From Fonsecaea monophora (taxonomy: Eukaryota; Ascomycota; Eurotiomycetes; Chaetothyriales; Herpotrichiellaceae), in NCBI RefSeq assembly GCF_001642475.1, contig NW_019173972.1, positions 1 to 64,000 of the forward strand: 64,000 bases of DNA. Direction: 5' to 3'. The notes beneath the pieces were generated by a model. The model saw nothing but the letters and a program-made list of their open reading frames with translations, made no database searches and had not been told where the DNA came from. The first letter of the stretch is position 1, and every line of letters begins with the position of its first letter. Made by a program: the position numbers and the translations under genes. Positions 1 through 12,400 of the stretch are shown piece by piece.

Positions 1-1259
1 TGTGTCGGAGGCGGGTGGCCGCGCGCGGTAGCGAGGGGTGGTGGTGCGGCAGGTGCGGAGGTGGAAAAGAGATGGCCCCGGAGATACAACCCCCCTTTGT
101 GGGACGTCGGAAAGAGAATCTACAGAACTGTCGTCCAGGGGAGCAGCCCGGTTCTACGGCAACAGGGACATTCGCGTCGAAGAGGTGCCCATCCCCGAAC
201 CGGGGCCGGGAGAATGTCTCGTCGAGGTGGAATGGTGTGGAATCTGTGGGAGTGATTTGCACGAGTATGCTGCCGGTAAGTTTGTGGACTGAGTCTTTGT
301 TTCTTTGGGAGGTGTTTTTTGAATGGAAGAGGAAGAGGTGGTGGTAGTGGTGGTGGTGGTGGCGACGGTGACGGTGACAACGACAACAACAATGACACTC
401 CCCTGCGAATCATATCTCTCTACCCACCTACTAAACACGAATCCAATCGCAGGACCCGTGCTGATGCGCACCGTCGACCCAACCACGGGCGAACCGCGCC
501 CCATCATCTTCGGCCACGAGTTCTGCGGGCGCTTGAAATCCGTGCCCCCTGGCTCCAAGCTCCAGGTCGGGCAGGCCGTCATGGTCGACCCGCACTGCAT
601 CTGCCGGACGTGCACGAGCTGCACGGCGGGCGACGACCACATCTGCCACAAACTGGGCTTCATCGGCGGCAGCAGCGGCAAGGGCGGCGGGTTGTCCGAG
701 TACGCCACGGTCGAGGAGGCGCACTGCCTCCCGCTGCCGGACAACGTGAGCCTCGAGTACGCGGCCGTCATCGAGCCGCTGGTCGTGTGCCACCACGCGG
801 CCAAGGCGTCGGGCCTGGACCTGGCGGGGTTGAACGTCCTGATCCTCGGCGGCGGCCCCGTCGGCGCAGCCCTCATGTCCGTGCTGCGCGCCCACCGCGT
901 CAACAAGATCGTGCTGAGCGAGCCCACGGCCAAGCGGAAGGAGCAGGCCAAGGACGTCGTCGACCGGGTCGTCGACCCGCGCTCCGAAAAGGTCGGCGAC
1001 GTCTGTCGCGAACTGACGGGCGGCAAGGGCGTCGATGTCGTCTTTGACTGTGCGGGCGTGCAGCCCGCGCTGGAGGCCGGGTTCGACGCCTTGAGGTCTG
1101 GCGGGACGTTTGTCAATGTCGCTGTGTGGGAGAAACCGGTGAGTTTTTTCTTTCTTTCGACCTCTCCCAGCATACTCCCCCGTATATTTTCTATCCATAC
1201 ACACCATATATGGGGTGTATCAGAAAGAAATGTTTCCCCTTTTGTCCAGAATCCGCGGA

Positions 1260-1309
<50 letters not shown>

Positions 1310-1777
1310 GTTTACTGATCAAACGCAATGACTAACTGGTTCGGTGTGTCAAAGATCCAAATCCAATTCCTGCCCTTCTTCTTCAAGGAGGTCAAGTTCA
1401 TGAGCTCGTGCTGCTACAACGAGCAGGATTTCAAGGAGGTCATGGAGTTGATGGCCAAAGGCAAGTCTTCCTTACCTCGAACCTTTTACATCTCCCCATC
1501 TACACATGGCACATGATGCACTCACTCTCCACATGAAATGGATCATCACACCACCTCCCATCTATCTATACATGCATACATATAATCTCCCCCCCCATGC
1601 ACCTGCGGCAGAAGTGTCCACTGACTCGAGTACCTACCCACAGGCTCCTTTCAAGGCTACGAGAAAATGGTCACCAGCCGCATCGCCCTCGAGGACACGG
1701 GACCCAAGGGGTTCGAGGAACTGGTCAATAACCGGGACGATCAGATCAAGATTCTGATTTCGCCAAAGATTCGGTGA
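1..1777 (+). CDS. Zinc-dependent butanediol/alcohol dehydrogenase (MDR family), 5' partial
   Basis: Probable NAD(H)-dependent oxidation of secondary alcohols or diols in the cytosol, of the (R,R)-2,3-butanediol dehydrogenase type. Visible exons: up to 275, 453-1138, 1355-1460 and 1644-1777. Catalytic-zinc motifs GICGSD and FGHE are present, as is the structural-zinc loop with Cys spaced C-x2-C-x2-C-x7-C (CRTCTSCTAGDDHIC). The Rossmann glycines are in LGGGPVGAA and the C-terminus reads QGYEKMVTSRIALED, as in the family. The reading frame of the first exon (ARFYGNRDIRVEEVP) has a TAG at 29-31 and no ATG after it. The start therefore lies in an upstream exon, probably left of the window, joined at an acceptor between about 120 and 147. 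The third visible intron (1461-1643) has a GC donor. Introns carry GGT-rich and GA repeats. Family assignment is secure; the exact substrate is inferred. Confidence 0.88.
1263..1306 (+). repeat. (GA)n microsatellite in intron
   Basis: Uninterrupted GA dinucleotide run of about 22 units inside the intron 1139-1354 of the dehydrogenase gene. A second, shorter GA/CAGA run lies at about 1812-1838, just downstream of the stop codon. Confidence 0.95.
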
Positions 1778-2205
1778 GATTACCAAGAAAGGGAGATGAG
1801 GGGGATGTACAGAGAGACAGAGAGAGAGAGAGAGAGAGCTCTATCTTCCTTCCTTCCTTCCCTCCTCAAAGGCCGAGAATCTTCCAACCTAAGTATCTTT
1901 CACATAGTATATTCTTATCAATATCAGTATCAATATCCGTATCCACGTCCACATCCAATCTTAGGCCATTCTCAATATTGTAGGTAACAAGGGAGGTAGG
2001 GGAGGGAGCAGCATAGAACGCGACATTGATTATTCTTTTCGGTGGTGTATGTGGTCTCTGTTTGGACCTGTATATATATCCTCCGTACTTTTTATCATCA
2101 ACAGCACCAGCAAACTTACTCCTGGGCCATGCAAGACAAACCTTGACCTAGTTTCGCAGAACCCAACGACGAGAACGACGAGGACCACCATCTCCTGCCG
2201 ACAAC
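1778..2205. other. Convergent intergenic region
   Basis: It separates two converging genes (dehydrogenase on + and NTE1 on -). It holds a GA repeat near 1812-1838, a TTCC-rich stretch and a run of short ATATC/TATCA words at about 1910-1945. I see no gene; both 3' UTRs should lie here. Confidence 0.6.
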
Positions 2206-5200
2206 TCAAATACTCGCCCGCCGCGGCGCCATCGCCCTCAACAACTTCTTGCCCTCCTCATCGCCCGCATCGACCCACGCGTCGATGATGCCGTTCAACT
2301 GGCCGTCGTTGCGCAACCTGGCGAGAAACTCCTTGGCGTAACTGTACCCGACCTCGTAGATCTCGTCGAACTTTGCAAACTCTAACGTCCCGTACGCTTC
2401 GATGGGTGGCCGCATGTATATGCAGCCCGGGGTTGCTTTGGCGCGCTCCAGTGCGTCAACTGAGGAGACGTACGCGAGCCGAGCTTGGATGTCGGACAGG
2501 GTGGGTGGATTGGGAATCGACGAGAATGGGTTCCAGCGGTTGAGCAACGACCAAAAGCCCGAGAGGGTGTCGCCGTACTGTTGCGGAGTGTCGTCGTCCA
2601 CGGCGCCAACGTCGACTGCGAATACAAGGTCGGTCCCCAGAGACTTCATGTGTTGGACGGTGAGGTTGTCGATGTATCCGCCGTCGAGGAGCATGCTGCC
2701 CTCATCACATATGGGCGGGATCAACCCAGCGAGGGACATGCTGGCGCGGACATACCTCCACGCATATCCCGAAGTGTGGATCTCGGCTCGCGATTTGCTA
2801 ATGTTGGTCGTGTTGCAGTAGAATGGCAGCCAAAAGTCTTCAATCTGCGAGTCCCCGAATGCCTTGAATATGCCCCGGTTGAACTCGTGGCCCGTCGTGT
2901 ATGACGCCGAAGGATAGGTCAAGTCGAGCGCAAATCGCCACATACTGCCCATCCGTCCGGCAAACTTCTTTGCACGTCCGTACATTGGCACCACGTCGGC
3001 GTCGCGGGCATAGAGCGCTCCCAAAAATGCACCGATCGAAGTCCCCCCAACAATGTCAATCGGGATGCCGGCCTCTTCCAGAGCCTGGATGACCCCGATG
3101 TGGGAAATACCACGCGCACCTCCTCCACCGAGTACCAGCCCAACAGATTTGCCGCAGAGTCGTCTCGCAAGTCGATGCAGGTCGCCTTTGAAAGGGGTGT
3201 CGGCAGAGTACAGCGGAGCATGGCGAACTCTACGCGAGGTGTACTTCTGTATCTCTGCTTGAATGACCTGAACACTTTGCTTGATCGCCGAGCCGAACCT
3301 TCTAGGAGGAGAGTGAGGCGTGGCCTCCGGGCTCACACGAAATGCCATCTGGATGTGATGATGACCACCGTTGATCCACATGCGGTTGCTCATCCATCTC
3401 CTGGTCAAGCCAGGCTGTGAGTATCGGTCGACGTGGAGCAGCACAAGGTCCTTCCGAGCAGTTGTCTTCATTCCCAGAAGGAATCGCTCGTACTCACCAA
3501 TGTTCGGCGAGCTCTCGGCCAAGCCAACCAGCAGGATGCAGTCTGCTTGGGAGATACAAGTCTGGGTCCAAGGCGCATTGACACTGGTATCTGCAATGTA
3601 GAGCACCATGCCGTATTTCTCTTCGAGGTCGGCGAGGTACTGCGACAACTTCAGGCGACCCATTCGGTTAAAGGCATGTCGACCGAGATGGCTCAGAATG
3701 ATGGCTTGGTTCAGCAGAGTAACGCCACTTGGCACTCCGGTCTGGCTCAAGGCTGCCAGTAAACGATTGCCGAATTCAACGACTGGGACACCGGCGGTAA
3801 CTGGTAACACTGCGATCGTTCGGAGATTCAGGGTCGATGTGCTCGAGTCACTCAGCGCGGCCCTCTTTCTCTCTTGGCCCTTTTCTGTCAACGGGGCTTC
3901 GATAAGCGCTCGCATGCGCTGTGCGATCAACTTGGAAATTTGGATGGTGATATTGGGATGCTCCTGGGCCAGACTGTTAAACAGGCTCCTCGGGAACTTT
4001 GCCAGCTCTGTATCACGTATAGCGTGGAGGGTGGCGGGCCTGGTGCCATCCGTCATAACTTCCAACTCGCCGATGCTCTCGCCTTGACCGTATTCGCCGG
4101 TCACCCGCATCGTTCCACCCTCAAGCTCGCGCACTGCCCTCAGTCGCCCGTTGAGGACAATGTAGATGGCATCGCTGTCGTCGCCCTGATGATGGATGAC
4201 CTGGCCAGCATTGACTTGTACCCACTCGAGAGCAAAATCAATGTGCAAGATCAGCCTGGGAAGAAGACTGGTGAGCCGTTTCGCCATCGTCAAGAGGACA
4301 ATAGGATACTTCTCGGCGACCCTTTCCAACGCAGACCGAGGCAGGAAACCGACATAGACATCTGTTTTCGCGGTCACGTCCGTAAACGATCTGTAGGACG
4401 ACAATGTCCCAACATAGCCAGCAATGCCGCCAGGTTTTACCAGAAATAACGTCTTTTGCACCATTCTTTTGTTCTCCTTGGGCTGTCCGGGAAAGCCAGC
4501 GGTCGACTGGGTCCGGGAAGTGGAGGTTCTAGTTCTTCGCAGCCGTGGAAATGTCTCGTCGCGGGAGCCTCTGCGCGATCGGTGGCGATCGACCGATTCT
4601 TGTCTTTCTTCTTTCTCTTCAATGGGGATGCTGACGTCCAAGAACCCGTCGATAACATAGTAGAGACCTGGGTTGCGTTCGCCTTGTTCGACTAAAACAG
4701 AGCCTTTGGGGAAAAACACAATCTCGACATCGTCCATCAATTCTTCACTCAAGGTTCGGTTGTTCAGCGAACCACCGACACTGGCAGCCGAAGCCGTTAT
4801 GGACTCGGACTCGCCATCCGCTGAGCCCTCGTAAGGGTCAATGAAGCCAAAAGCGTTGTTGAAAATGGCCGTCTGGCGTTTCGCATCATACGAGACAAGC
4901 CGCGGAGACTGTTCGACCGAGACCGGACCTCCTTTCAAGGCCTGGGTCACTGACTCGCTCAATCCGAGTGCCTTGGCCATGCATTCCAGCACGGACTCAC
5001 GAAACAAACTGTCTTCATGAACGGAATCCTGTCGATGGGGCATGTCGCTGTGGAACGAAGTCTGGCGAAACGGCGGTTGTTCGCGGTTCCCCATCGGGCT
5101 CATATCCAATCTGAGGCCGTCAGGGGCTCCCATACTCGTCCAGTTCGAGGTGGAGCGGAGGTGGAGGCTAGTAGGTCTCTGACTTGGCCTCGATGCGCCA

Positions 5201-6712
5201 TGCAGATCGCCCGAGCTGACATTTCTGTCTCCGATTCCCGGCCGCACAGAATTGGGCGCTGAAGAAGAGGCGGCACCCTTTGCTGCATTGAGCCGGGCGA
5301 TTGTGGCTGCTTCTCTGCGAAGTCCACTGGAAGACCGGCGTCGACCTGCCGTCGGGTTGTGCAATGCGATCCCCTTCATCCCTTCTTCGGGCCCAATCCT
5401 CTCGCGTTCCTTTGCAAATTTGTCCCGCAACCGGTCAAGGGCGTGGCCGCGGATATGGTTGGGCAGATCATAACTGGTGTATTTATTCATCAGCTTCTCG
5501 ATCTGCAGGACCTCCGAGGTCAGCCCGAGATACTGGTGTGCGGTCGACAGCGTCACTCGGTGCAGCCTTGTCAGTATCACCTGAACTATGTGGGCAGTGG
5601 CTTTGGGGTACACTCTAGTCAGGCGTCGAAATGCGCTTGCTGGGATGATGGCTATTGTGGTGTCAACCACCGCCCTCGCCACAATATCAGGGTGCGCAGA
5701 AACCGCAGACTTGGGTCTGGCTTGCTTGGTCTTATAGTGGTGTTCATCAAAGGCAGATCCAAGTGTCAAAGGTGGAACACTGGGCAGCCTCGCTTTCTGC
5801 GTCTCGCTGAGAGCACCAGCGACGGCCGACCCTGGCGTGGGCGGATCCATGGTTGGGCTGGCAACGTTGGAATCGGGCGTGCGGGTGACATGGTTGGTAA
5901 ATCGCGTACCATTGGGAATCTGATCGTCATGGCGCAGCTTGACATCTTCGGTGAACAAGGACAAGATGGAGAATAGAGAGGACATTGAGGCACCATTTTT
6001 AACTTCGGTCAATAACTGATAGCCCTGATTGCCTTCCCGATATCCTTCGTCTTCGTCGAACAAGTCAATTTGACCAGTGCTGGTGCCTTCGGGTGTGTCT
6101 CTTAACGACTTGACAAATATCTGGACCAACCCATCCACCACCAGACAAAACCCTTTCTCTTCCTCGAGCAGCAGTGTCTCCCCCGCAATGAGCTTCCTAG
6201 TCTGCATCGTTCGCGTCAACTCGTGAAAGATCGGCCTCTCTAGGTATCCAAACACCTTGATCGCGCTCAGGAATTCGTCGAGGTAGTTGGCCAAGCCCGG
6301 TTTCGAGTCCCCATCTTGCGTGTCTGGAAACAAATCGAGCTGGGGCTCTTTTCGCTGCGGCTCTTGAGGCAGGTGTGTATAGTAATTGAGGAAACGGTAG
6401 CGGATGAACCAACTGACGGTCGAGAATATTGCAACGAAAATGACGAGTCTGCCAGCTGTTAGTAGACGTCACAGTGAAACAAGTGAGGGGGCAGATCACT
6501 TACAGGGTGGTGAAATTCATGGTAAAGGTCAAACTCATTGAGAACAGAGTGAACAACCATGTCGGCAGTGTTATTGTACAGAATCCTATGATCCATAACA
6601 ACGCATGAGGGAGAAAAGTCACGAGGGAGACGAGTGCAGCACCAAAACCCCTTCCAGGCGAGGTTTGTCCATGTCCCACCGGAGGTTGTGAACTCGCAGC
6701 GGAGGCATTCAT
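2206..6712 (-). CDS. NTE1: Lysophospholipase NTE1 (patatin-like, cyclic-nucleotide-binding-like domains)
   Basis: Neuropathy-target-esterase homologue that deacylates lysophosphatidylcholine and phosphatidylcholine at the ER membrane, releasing glycerophosphocholine. Two exons, 6712-6504 and 6448-2206, give 1483 aa; the 55-nt intron has GTAAGT, CTAAC and CAG. The first about 90 residues hold two hydrophobic segments, followed by the family-conserved basic stretch FIRYRFLNYY. Three regulatory cNMP-binding-like regions follow, interrupted by Ser/Arg-rich linkers; one contains the hallmark GESIGELEVMTDGTRPAT. The C-terminal patatin domain (last about 325 residues) has the glycine-rich LGGGGARGISH, the nucleophile motif GGTSIG and the dyad aspartate in LLDGGYIDN, so it looks catalytically intact. 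The start at 6712 was chosen because the codons before it have no ATG in frame and the N-terminus resembles fungal NTE1. Length fits the family. Confidence 0.96.
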
Positions 6713-7363
6713 GATGGCGACTCCGAGCACAAGGACGACTTGAGTCTCGTGGGGGTTTCTGCAAAGTGGGAGGCTAGGCTAGAGGAGCTCAATGGTGAGA
6801 CTGAGCGATCCGAGGCCAGCCACTGAGCACGTCACGAGGAGCACACATTGCTTCTGGAGCTACTTGCCGGGTGAGTGGAGGCAGTGCTCTTGCATTGCGG
6901 ACTGGAACCGGGAAAAGAAGTGAGGGTGACGAGAACAAGATGGGTGGTAAGAAAAGGGATCAACGACCATTGTTGATTGAATAAAAACGCACGTGAAATG
7001 GAAACGAGGGTTACGAGGGTTTCAAGCTTTTGGCTGCCCGTTGGCGATCCGACTTGTGAGGAACTGGGTGACGATGGGGGTGGGATGGACCGCATGGTGG
7101 GTTGGCGCAGGGATGGGATTTGGATGGAAATCGTATCCAGAGGGCCGGTCACGTGAGAGATCATACCTGTTACATAAGCACCGGGGGGTATACAGGTCAC
7201 CCACAGGTCACCCACAGGTATATAGGGATATATGTGGTATCAGAGGATGTCATACGACGAATTGTGTCGTCCTACACGCTAATCAGAATAAGTACACCGT
7301 ATGCTGTGATCTGAATGTCTGCTCGATATCCCTGGGAGAAGCATTCTTCCGTTCCTCACTCCA
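6713..7363. other. Intergenic region upstream of NTE1
   Basis: About 650 bp between the NTE1 start and the 3' end of the guanine deaminase gene. It contains the palindrome TCACGTGA at 7149-7156 (an E-box/Cbf1-type site, 437 bp upstream of NTE1) and an 11-bp direct repeat, CAGGTCACCCA, twice plus a partial copy at 7193-7220. No gene is supported. Confidence 0.6.
7193..7220 (+). repeat. Short 11-bp tandem repeat
   Basis: CAGGTCACCCA occurs at 7193-7203 and 7204-7214, followed by the partial copy CAGGTA. It lies in intergenic DNA between NTE1 and the guanine deaminase gene. Confidence 0.8.
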
Positions 7364-8902
7364 TCATCCCCTCTCGTGTACCAGCCTCCCTCCCACCCAG
7401 ACTCGTTTGATATTCCTCTCGTCGCCATTCCACACCCATTTGGCCACTCGATCCTCCCAGGATTCCCAGCCAAAGATGTCCACCCCTGTGTCGACCCCGC
7501 CTCCACTAGCATCAACATCCCCCATCACAATCTCCTGTACGTCCCAGAGCATGCCCTCGTCGAAGCCACCCAGCCTCCCTTCCATCCCCACTACTTTGGC
7601 GCCACCCATTGTGGCCAACCACAGTCCTTCTGCCACGCTGAGGTTGTACTTGCTGTCACCACCATTCAAGAATCCAACGTGTCGGCTCACAATGCAAGCG
7701 TTCCGCACCGCATCAAGTATGCTGGGGCTATACCCGCCGCTGATATCTGTGCCCAAGCCCACTTCGATCCCTTCATCCAGCAACGCCCGCACCGGGCACA
7801 ATCCACTCCCCAGTGCACTATTGCTCGCGGGACAATGACTGATCTTGGTTTTCCTCTGCCTGACCAGTTGCATCTCTTCCTGGCTGAGGTGTACTGCGTG
7901 CGCCAGGATCGTTCGTGGTGTCAGCAAGCCATGATGGTCATAGACCCCTGCATAACTCGACTGGTCGGGAAACAACTCCTGGACCCATTTCACTTCGTTC
8001 AGGTTCTCTGAGATGTGCGTCTGCACTCTGAGATCTTCTTCCTTGGCTAATGTGCCTAGTTGGGATAGTGTTTCGGGCAGACAGCTGGGGGCAAACCTCG
8101 GAGTGATGATGTGAGCCACGAGCTCTCCTGAGGGGTCCAGGGATCTGCAATATTCGATGCTGGCTTTCGTGTTTGCTATCGTCTGCTCGGTGCTCTCGTC
8201 TCTGTAATAGTCCGGACACGTCTCGGGTCGATCCATGCACACTCGCCCAATATACGCCCTTTGACCCTTCTTGAACGTAACATCGGCCAGAAGATTCGTC
8301 GCCTCAACGTGAATAGTGGCATAGTATGACGCGGTTGTCGTCCCGAGAGAGAGAGTCTTGGACACCACCCGGTTGTAGACAGCTTTGGCGCGAGCGAGGG
8401 GATCGGGTGGCTCAATGGAATCTTTGTACATGGGAGATTTGTCGGTGCCGAGCGAGGATTCCAGCGGGAACGTGTATGTGGTCAACCAATCCAGGAGAGT
8501 CGACTTTCCGAATATGCCAATGTTGGGATATTGCGAAGCGTGTATATGGGTATCTGTATGTAGCACTTTGGTCAGCCTTGTTCCGCGAACAATTCTTCGC
8601 TCGTTGTGTTTGTCGCCAAATAAGCACAGATGCTGGACCAGCAAAGGTGTTTCGTGTCGTCCGAATCATGACCTACCAATAAAACCAGGAAAGAAGAATC
8701 CATCATCCCCAGCAGTGACCACGGGCGCCTCGACGCCGAACTTGCTAATCGCGTCGTTTGGCCCGTTCACAGTCCAGTCCGCCTTTTCAATCACGCCTCT
8801 GCCATCTTTCCTGTCCACCAGCACGGCGCCCGTCCGTATCAGCAGCTCATCAGGCTTCGGGGTGGAGATGAAGCGGCCAAAATAAATACGTTGCTGGGTC
8901 AT
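7364..8902 (-). CDS. GUD1: Guanine deaminase
   Basis: Amidohydrolase converting guanine to xanthine and ammonia in purine salvage and nitrogen acquisition; probably cytosolic. Exons 8902-8677 and 8553-7364 encode 471 aa, close to the yeast enzyme's length. The splice is phase 1 and rebuilds the metal-binding motif after PGFI: D76-T-H-I-H80. Further metal or active-site motifs are RVQTHISENLNEV, ILAHAVHLS, ISHCPASN and the catalytic aspartate in GLGTDISGGY. The ATG at 8902 gives MTQQRIYFGRFIS, typical of fungal homologues. One HGATAR site (TGATAA on the - strand, 9064-9069) lies about 160 bp upstream. That would fit GATA-factor nitrogen control, but a single site is weak evidence. Confidence 0.95.
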
Positions 8903-9414
8903 CTTTGCTGGTCTATTTGCGAGTATCTAGTCCGGGGACGAGAAAGAGTCTATTCTTCCGAGAAATGTGGCGGCATCTAAATAGAGGAGAAAAGGAAGGA
9001 TGCAAACAGCAACGAAAACAAATCACCCTGGCCCTCTTTCACCGTGGCATTGAGCAAGAGGCCTTATCAGGAATACGAAGAGACGGAGAAGCAAGCAAGA
9101 AAAAAGAGTGGCCACCAGTGGTTCAGAGAAGACGAGGGTGGGCAGCCAATCGGCGTCGTGTTGATGTCACTCAGTGGCCGTCGGCGCATCCCGACATGTG
9201 CTGCAATTGGCATGTGTAACCTGGCACCCTGGCACCCTGGCACCCTGGCACCCTGGCCCCCTGGTCAGTGGGTGGCCACTACGATATCATCCTATTACGG
9301 AGTACATCTTCACTGATGGAGGATACGAAAAAAGACACAGAGGTCGAGTTTAACGATTGAATTAATAACGGGGGGTGCCTCTCCTTATATGAGTTACCGC
9401 CACGGTCTTCGCTT
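8903..9414. other. Intergenic region, guanine deaminase promoter
   Basis: This 512-bp region carries the guanine deaminase promoter and the end of the Tof1 transcript. It includes an 8-bp tandem repeat at 9221-9264. Short ORFs here run through the repeat and are not convincing. Confidence 0.6.
9221..9264 (+). repeat. 8-bp tandem repeat CTGGCACC
   Basis: Four perfect copies of CTGGCACC (9221-9252) are followed by CTGGCCCC and a partial CTGG. Intergenic; likely length-polymorphic. Confidence 0.92.
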
Positions 9415-12400
9415 TCACTCATCGTCGTCGCTATCCACAATAAACCCTCCCCGAACCATAGGCCGTCGTCTCGCTGTCGGTATTATCTCTTCATCGTCAT
9501 CACTCAATTCTACCTCCGCTTGGAATGTTTTGCTGCCGGTTTCGACAGCTGCGCGTGGCTGGTCAAGCTCGCGGAGCTTCATCTGTCCATCGCCCGCTTC
9601 AATATTCGCTTGAGCGCTTTGTGAGGACATTGGAGTATCGCCATCGTCCTCTTCCTCATCCTCACTATCCCACACCCGCCGCTGCTGCGATGAGGCTGGC
9701 TCGGTGTGGTGGTCATCGGTGTCAGTCATAAGCAGATCGTCGTCACTCTCTCGATCTTCCTCTGTCTGAGCAGCATGCTGCTTCTTGGCTCTCTTCGTCG
9801 CCTTCGGTCGCTGCTCACTGATACCCAGGCTGGTCTGGTTTTGAAGCTCATTGCGAATCTTTTCCGCATACTTCGTTCGCATCTGCTCCTCCCTCTCGAA
9901 GAAGAGCCGGTCCTTCTCTGCATCGGATTCATCGTCACTGTCCCTGATGTAAGCTTCACTCTTGATTTTGCGTCGCCTGTCCAATGCAGCTGCTTTTCGT
10001 GCGGCTCTTCTTTGGGCCGCAAGTTCCTCGTCAATGTCATCCTCTCCATCGTCATCTTCGCCTCGCTTCCTTTTGCGCTTCGCCCGGAGTTCGGCAATGG
10101 CGTCCTTGGATTTCTTCTTGCGCGGATTGTCCGGGAACAGAAAGTCCTCTTCACCTTCAGAGTCGTCAATGAATGCGTCGCGTGGCGCTTCGTCCCCATC
10201 ATCTCGGTCTGGCTTCTCTTTGTTTCTTGCACGACGGATCATGTCTTCGGCGTCTTCATTCTCGTCTTCCCCTTGCCACGGCGTCTGTTCGTACTGTTCG
10301 ACTGCCGCCTTGTGATCTGAAAGCTGTCCAGCGGATACTTGTCCTGGGATGATCCACGTCGCTCCAAGCACGTCTTCATCTCCGAGCATTTCAAAGCCAA
10401 CCAAACGCATCAGCAACTTGAGTCTTCCGTTCTTGAACATTGCCATTTTGATGTCCTCCGAGGAAGCGTGCACAGTGATGTACGATGGTTCCCCGACATC
10501 AACGTTTTCCGGGGGTTCCTCTCCATCCCTTTGTGCGGCCTCGGTGATTCCCAGTCTCCGTGCTTCGGCTTCGGCTTCCCAGGCATGTCGTTCATCAAAT
10601 GCGTTTCCCAGTGTTGTCTTGACCCATCGCACAAGATCTGCCTTGCCGTCTTTCAGCAGGACTGTGACGACAATCCCGATCTGTTCCTTGACATCTCTTC
10701 CGGGCGCTGGCCTGATTTCTAGTTCTGCAGGCGCACGAGTGGTTGCGATTGTCTGTTTCTCCTGACCGTATTCGAGATAGTACAGTGTCGAGTTGATTTT
10801 ACTGAATAGCATTTCCACTATCAGCTCGGGTCGCTGATCGATCTTCTTGAACATCTTCTTGAACACTTGTCTGGCAAATTCCGACCATTCTCTGTACATT
10901 GCATGTCTCCTATCGAGGCCATCCGGTCCGTTGATCATCTTGTTGAAAAGGGCGATGATGTCGATACGATAAAGGAGGACAGCCAAGTCCTGCTTGAACG
11001 CGACTCGATAGAAGAATCGATGGGCACGTTTGAGTTGTTCAACGCTGAGATCTCGGTATAAGGTTGTAAGAGAGACAAAGGTGTTGACAGAGTTTTGTGT
11101 CGAGAACTTTGCCGCGAATCGATTGAAATCGAACTTTCGTTCCTTGGAGACTTGAACCACGTCGGCGATATCTTCATTCTCAGACACCTCGTCATCTGCA
11201 GCAGGATCGTCACCCGGTTGAGCAAGTCTTCTCCTCTCGTCCTGACGCTTCTTCTTCGCCCTGCGACGAGACCGTATCTGCAGGTCGACGTTCTCCTTCG
11301 AGTATCTCTCCAGCATGCGTAAAAAGACGTGCGAGAGCTCCGTGCAAGCGTCGAGATAGCCAAAGCCCTGATCCTTGTAGCCTTTCAGGATCTCCACGAC
11401 TCGATCATGCGTCGTTTCCTCGTAAAAGATTCGGTTTTGGATGTTGTCCGCAATTTCTTGATCCTCTTCCAACGGGCTCTGTGTCATCTCTTGTACCGTA
11501 AGCAAAACCTGAGTGAAGCATCGCATGCAGGCATTCAAGTCCTGCCACTCTTTGTTGTCCAAGGACACTTGCATGAAGCGATTCAGCATGATGAAAGTTT
11601 CTTGATTGAGAACAGCGGCAACAATCGAATAGCTCTCATCGGTAAAGTCATCTCGCACTTTGTCTGGCTTGACCTCCTTCTTCTGCGTCTCTCGTCGGAT
11701 ACGCTCGGCTTCGAGAAACCATGCCACTGCATAGAAAAACTGGCGATAGTTGACATCGACCAGCCGTTCTGCCTCTCGCTCGATGGCTTTGCGCAGATGC
11801 GTAAAGAATGGATTAAATCCAGAATCGAGGAACTCCTCGACGAAGTTTCGTAGCTTCTCGGCCGCTGGGTCAGTGAGATAAGTAGTGCGGTCGAAATCGT
11901 GGATTGTGTGGTCGATATCTCTGCGTTTCTGTTGAGGCTTATTCCATTTCTTGGACTTGTCCATGTTCAACAGCGCCTGCTGATCGTTTCGGAGATTGTC
12001 CTGGCCCGAGACAGCCGACATCTTTTCCCCCTCCCGTTTTACCCATATCATGGTTCCGAAGCGTCCATGTCTGCTCCACTGATGCTTCTTCGCGTCTCGA
12101 TTCTTGCTCTCCTCCACAGCGAGAGCGGCCCCCAGGTCCGTGATGCCCTGACTCTTCCTCTCTTGCTGTGTCATCCACAGTCTTCGCGGGTCGACACCTT
12201 TGATCAAGTTGAAGAGTATGTCCAACACAATAACATCCTGCAAGTTGAAATCATCTCCCATATTTGAGCAGATGGTCAGAAGCAGAGCAAAAACATCTTG
12301 GTCTCTGAACGCCTCTATGGTCGCCGATCGGGAGACTTCTGAATCCAAGCCCTGGCTAGGTAAATTGGGAATCTGTTGAATCACGGCGATGTTTCGAAAG

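Noticed and set aside
72..126. ATG at 72 (MAPEIQPPF) as start of the dehydrogenase
   Set aside because: Joining it to the next plausible acceptor (AG at 124-125) gives the wrong phase for the conserved ARFYGNRDIRVEEVP frame.
154..1173. 339-codon open frame antisense to the dehydrogenase
   Set aside because: Mirror of a GC-rich coding exon; it runs through both introns and has no family features, while the + strand has all zinc and Rossmann motifs.
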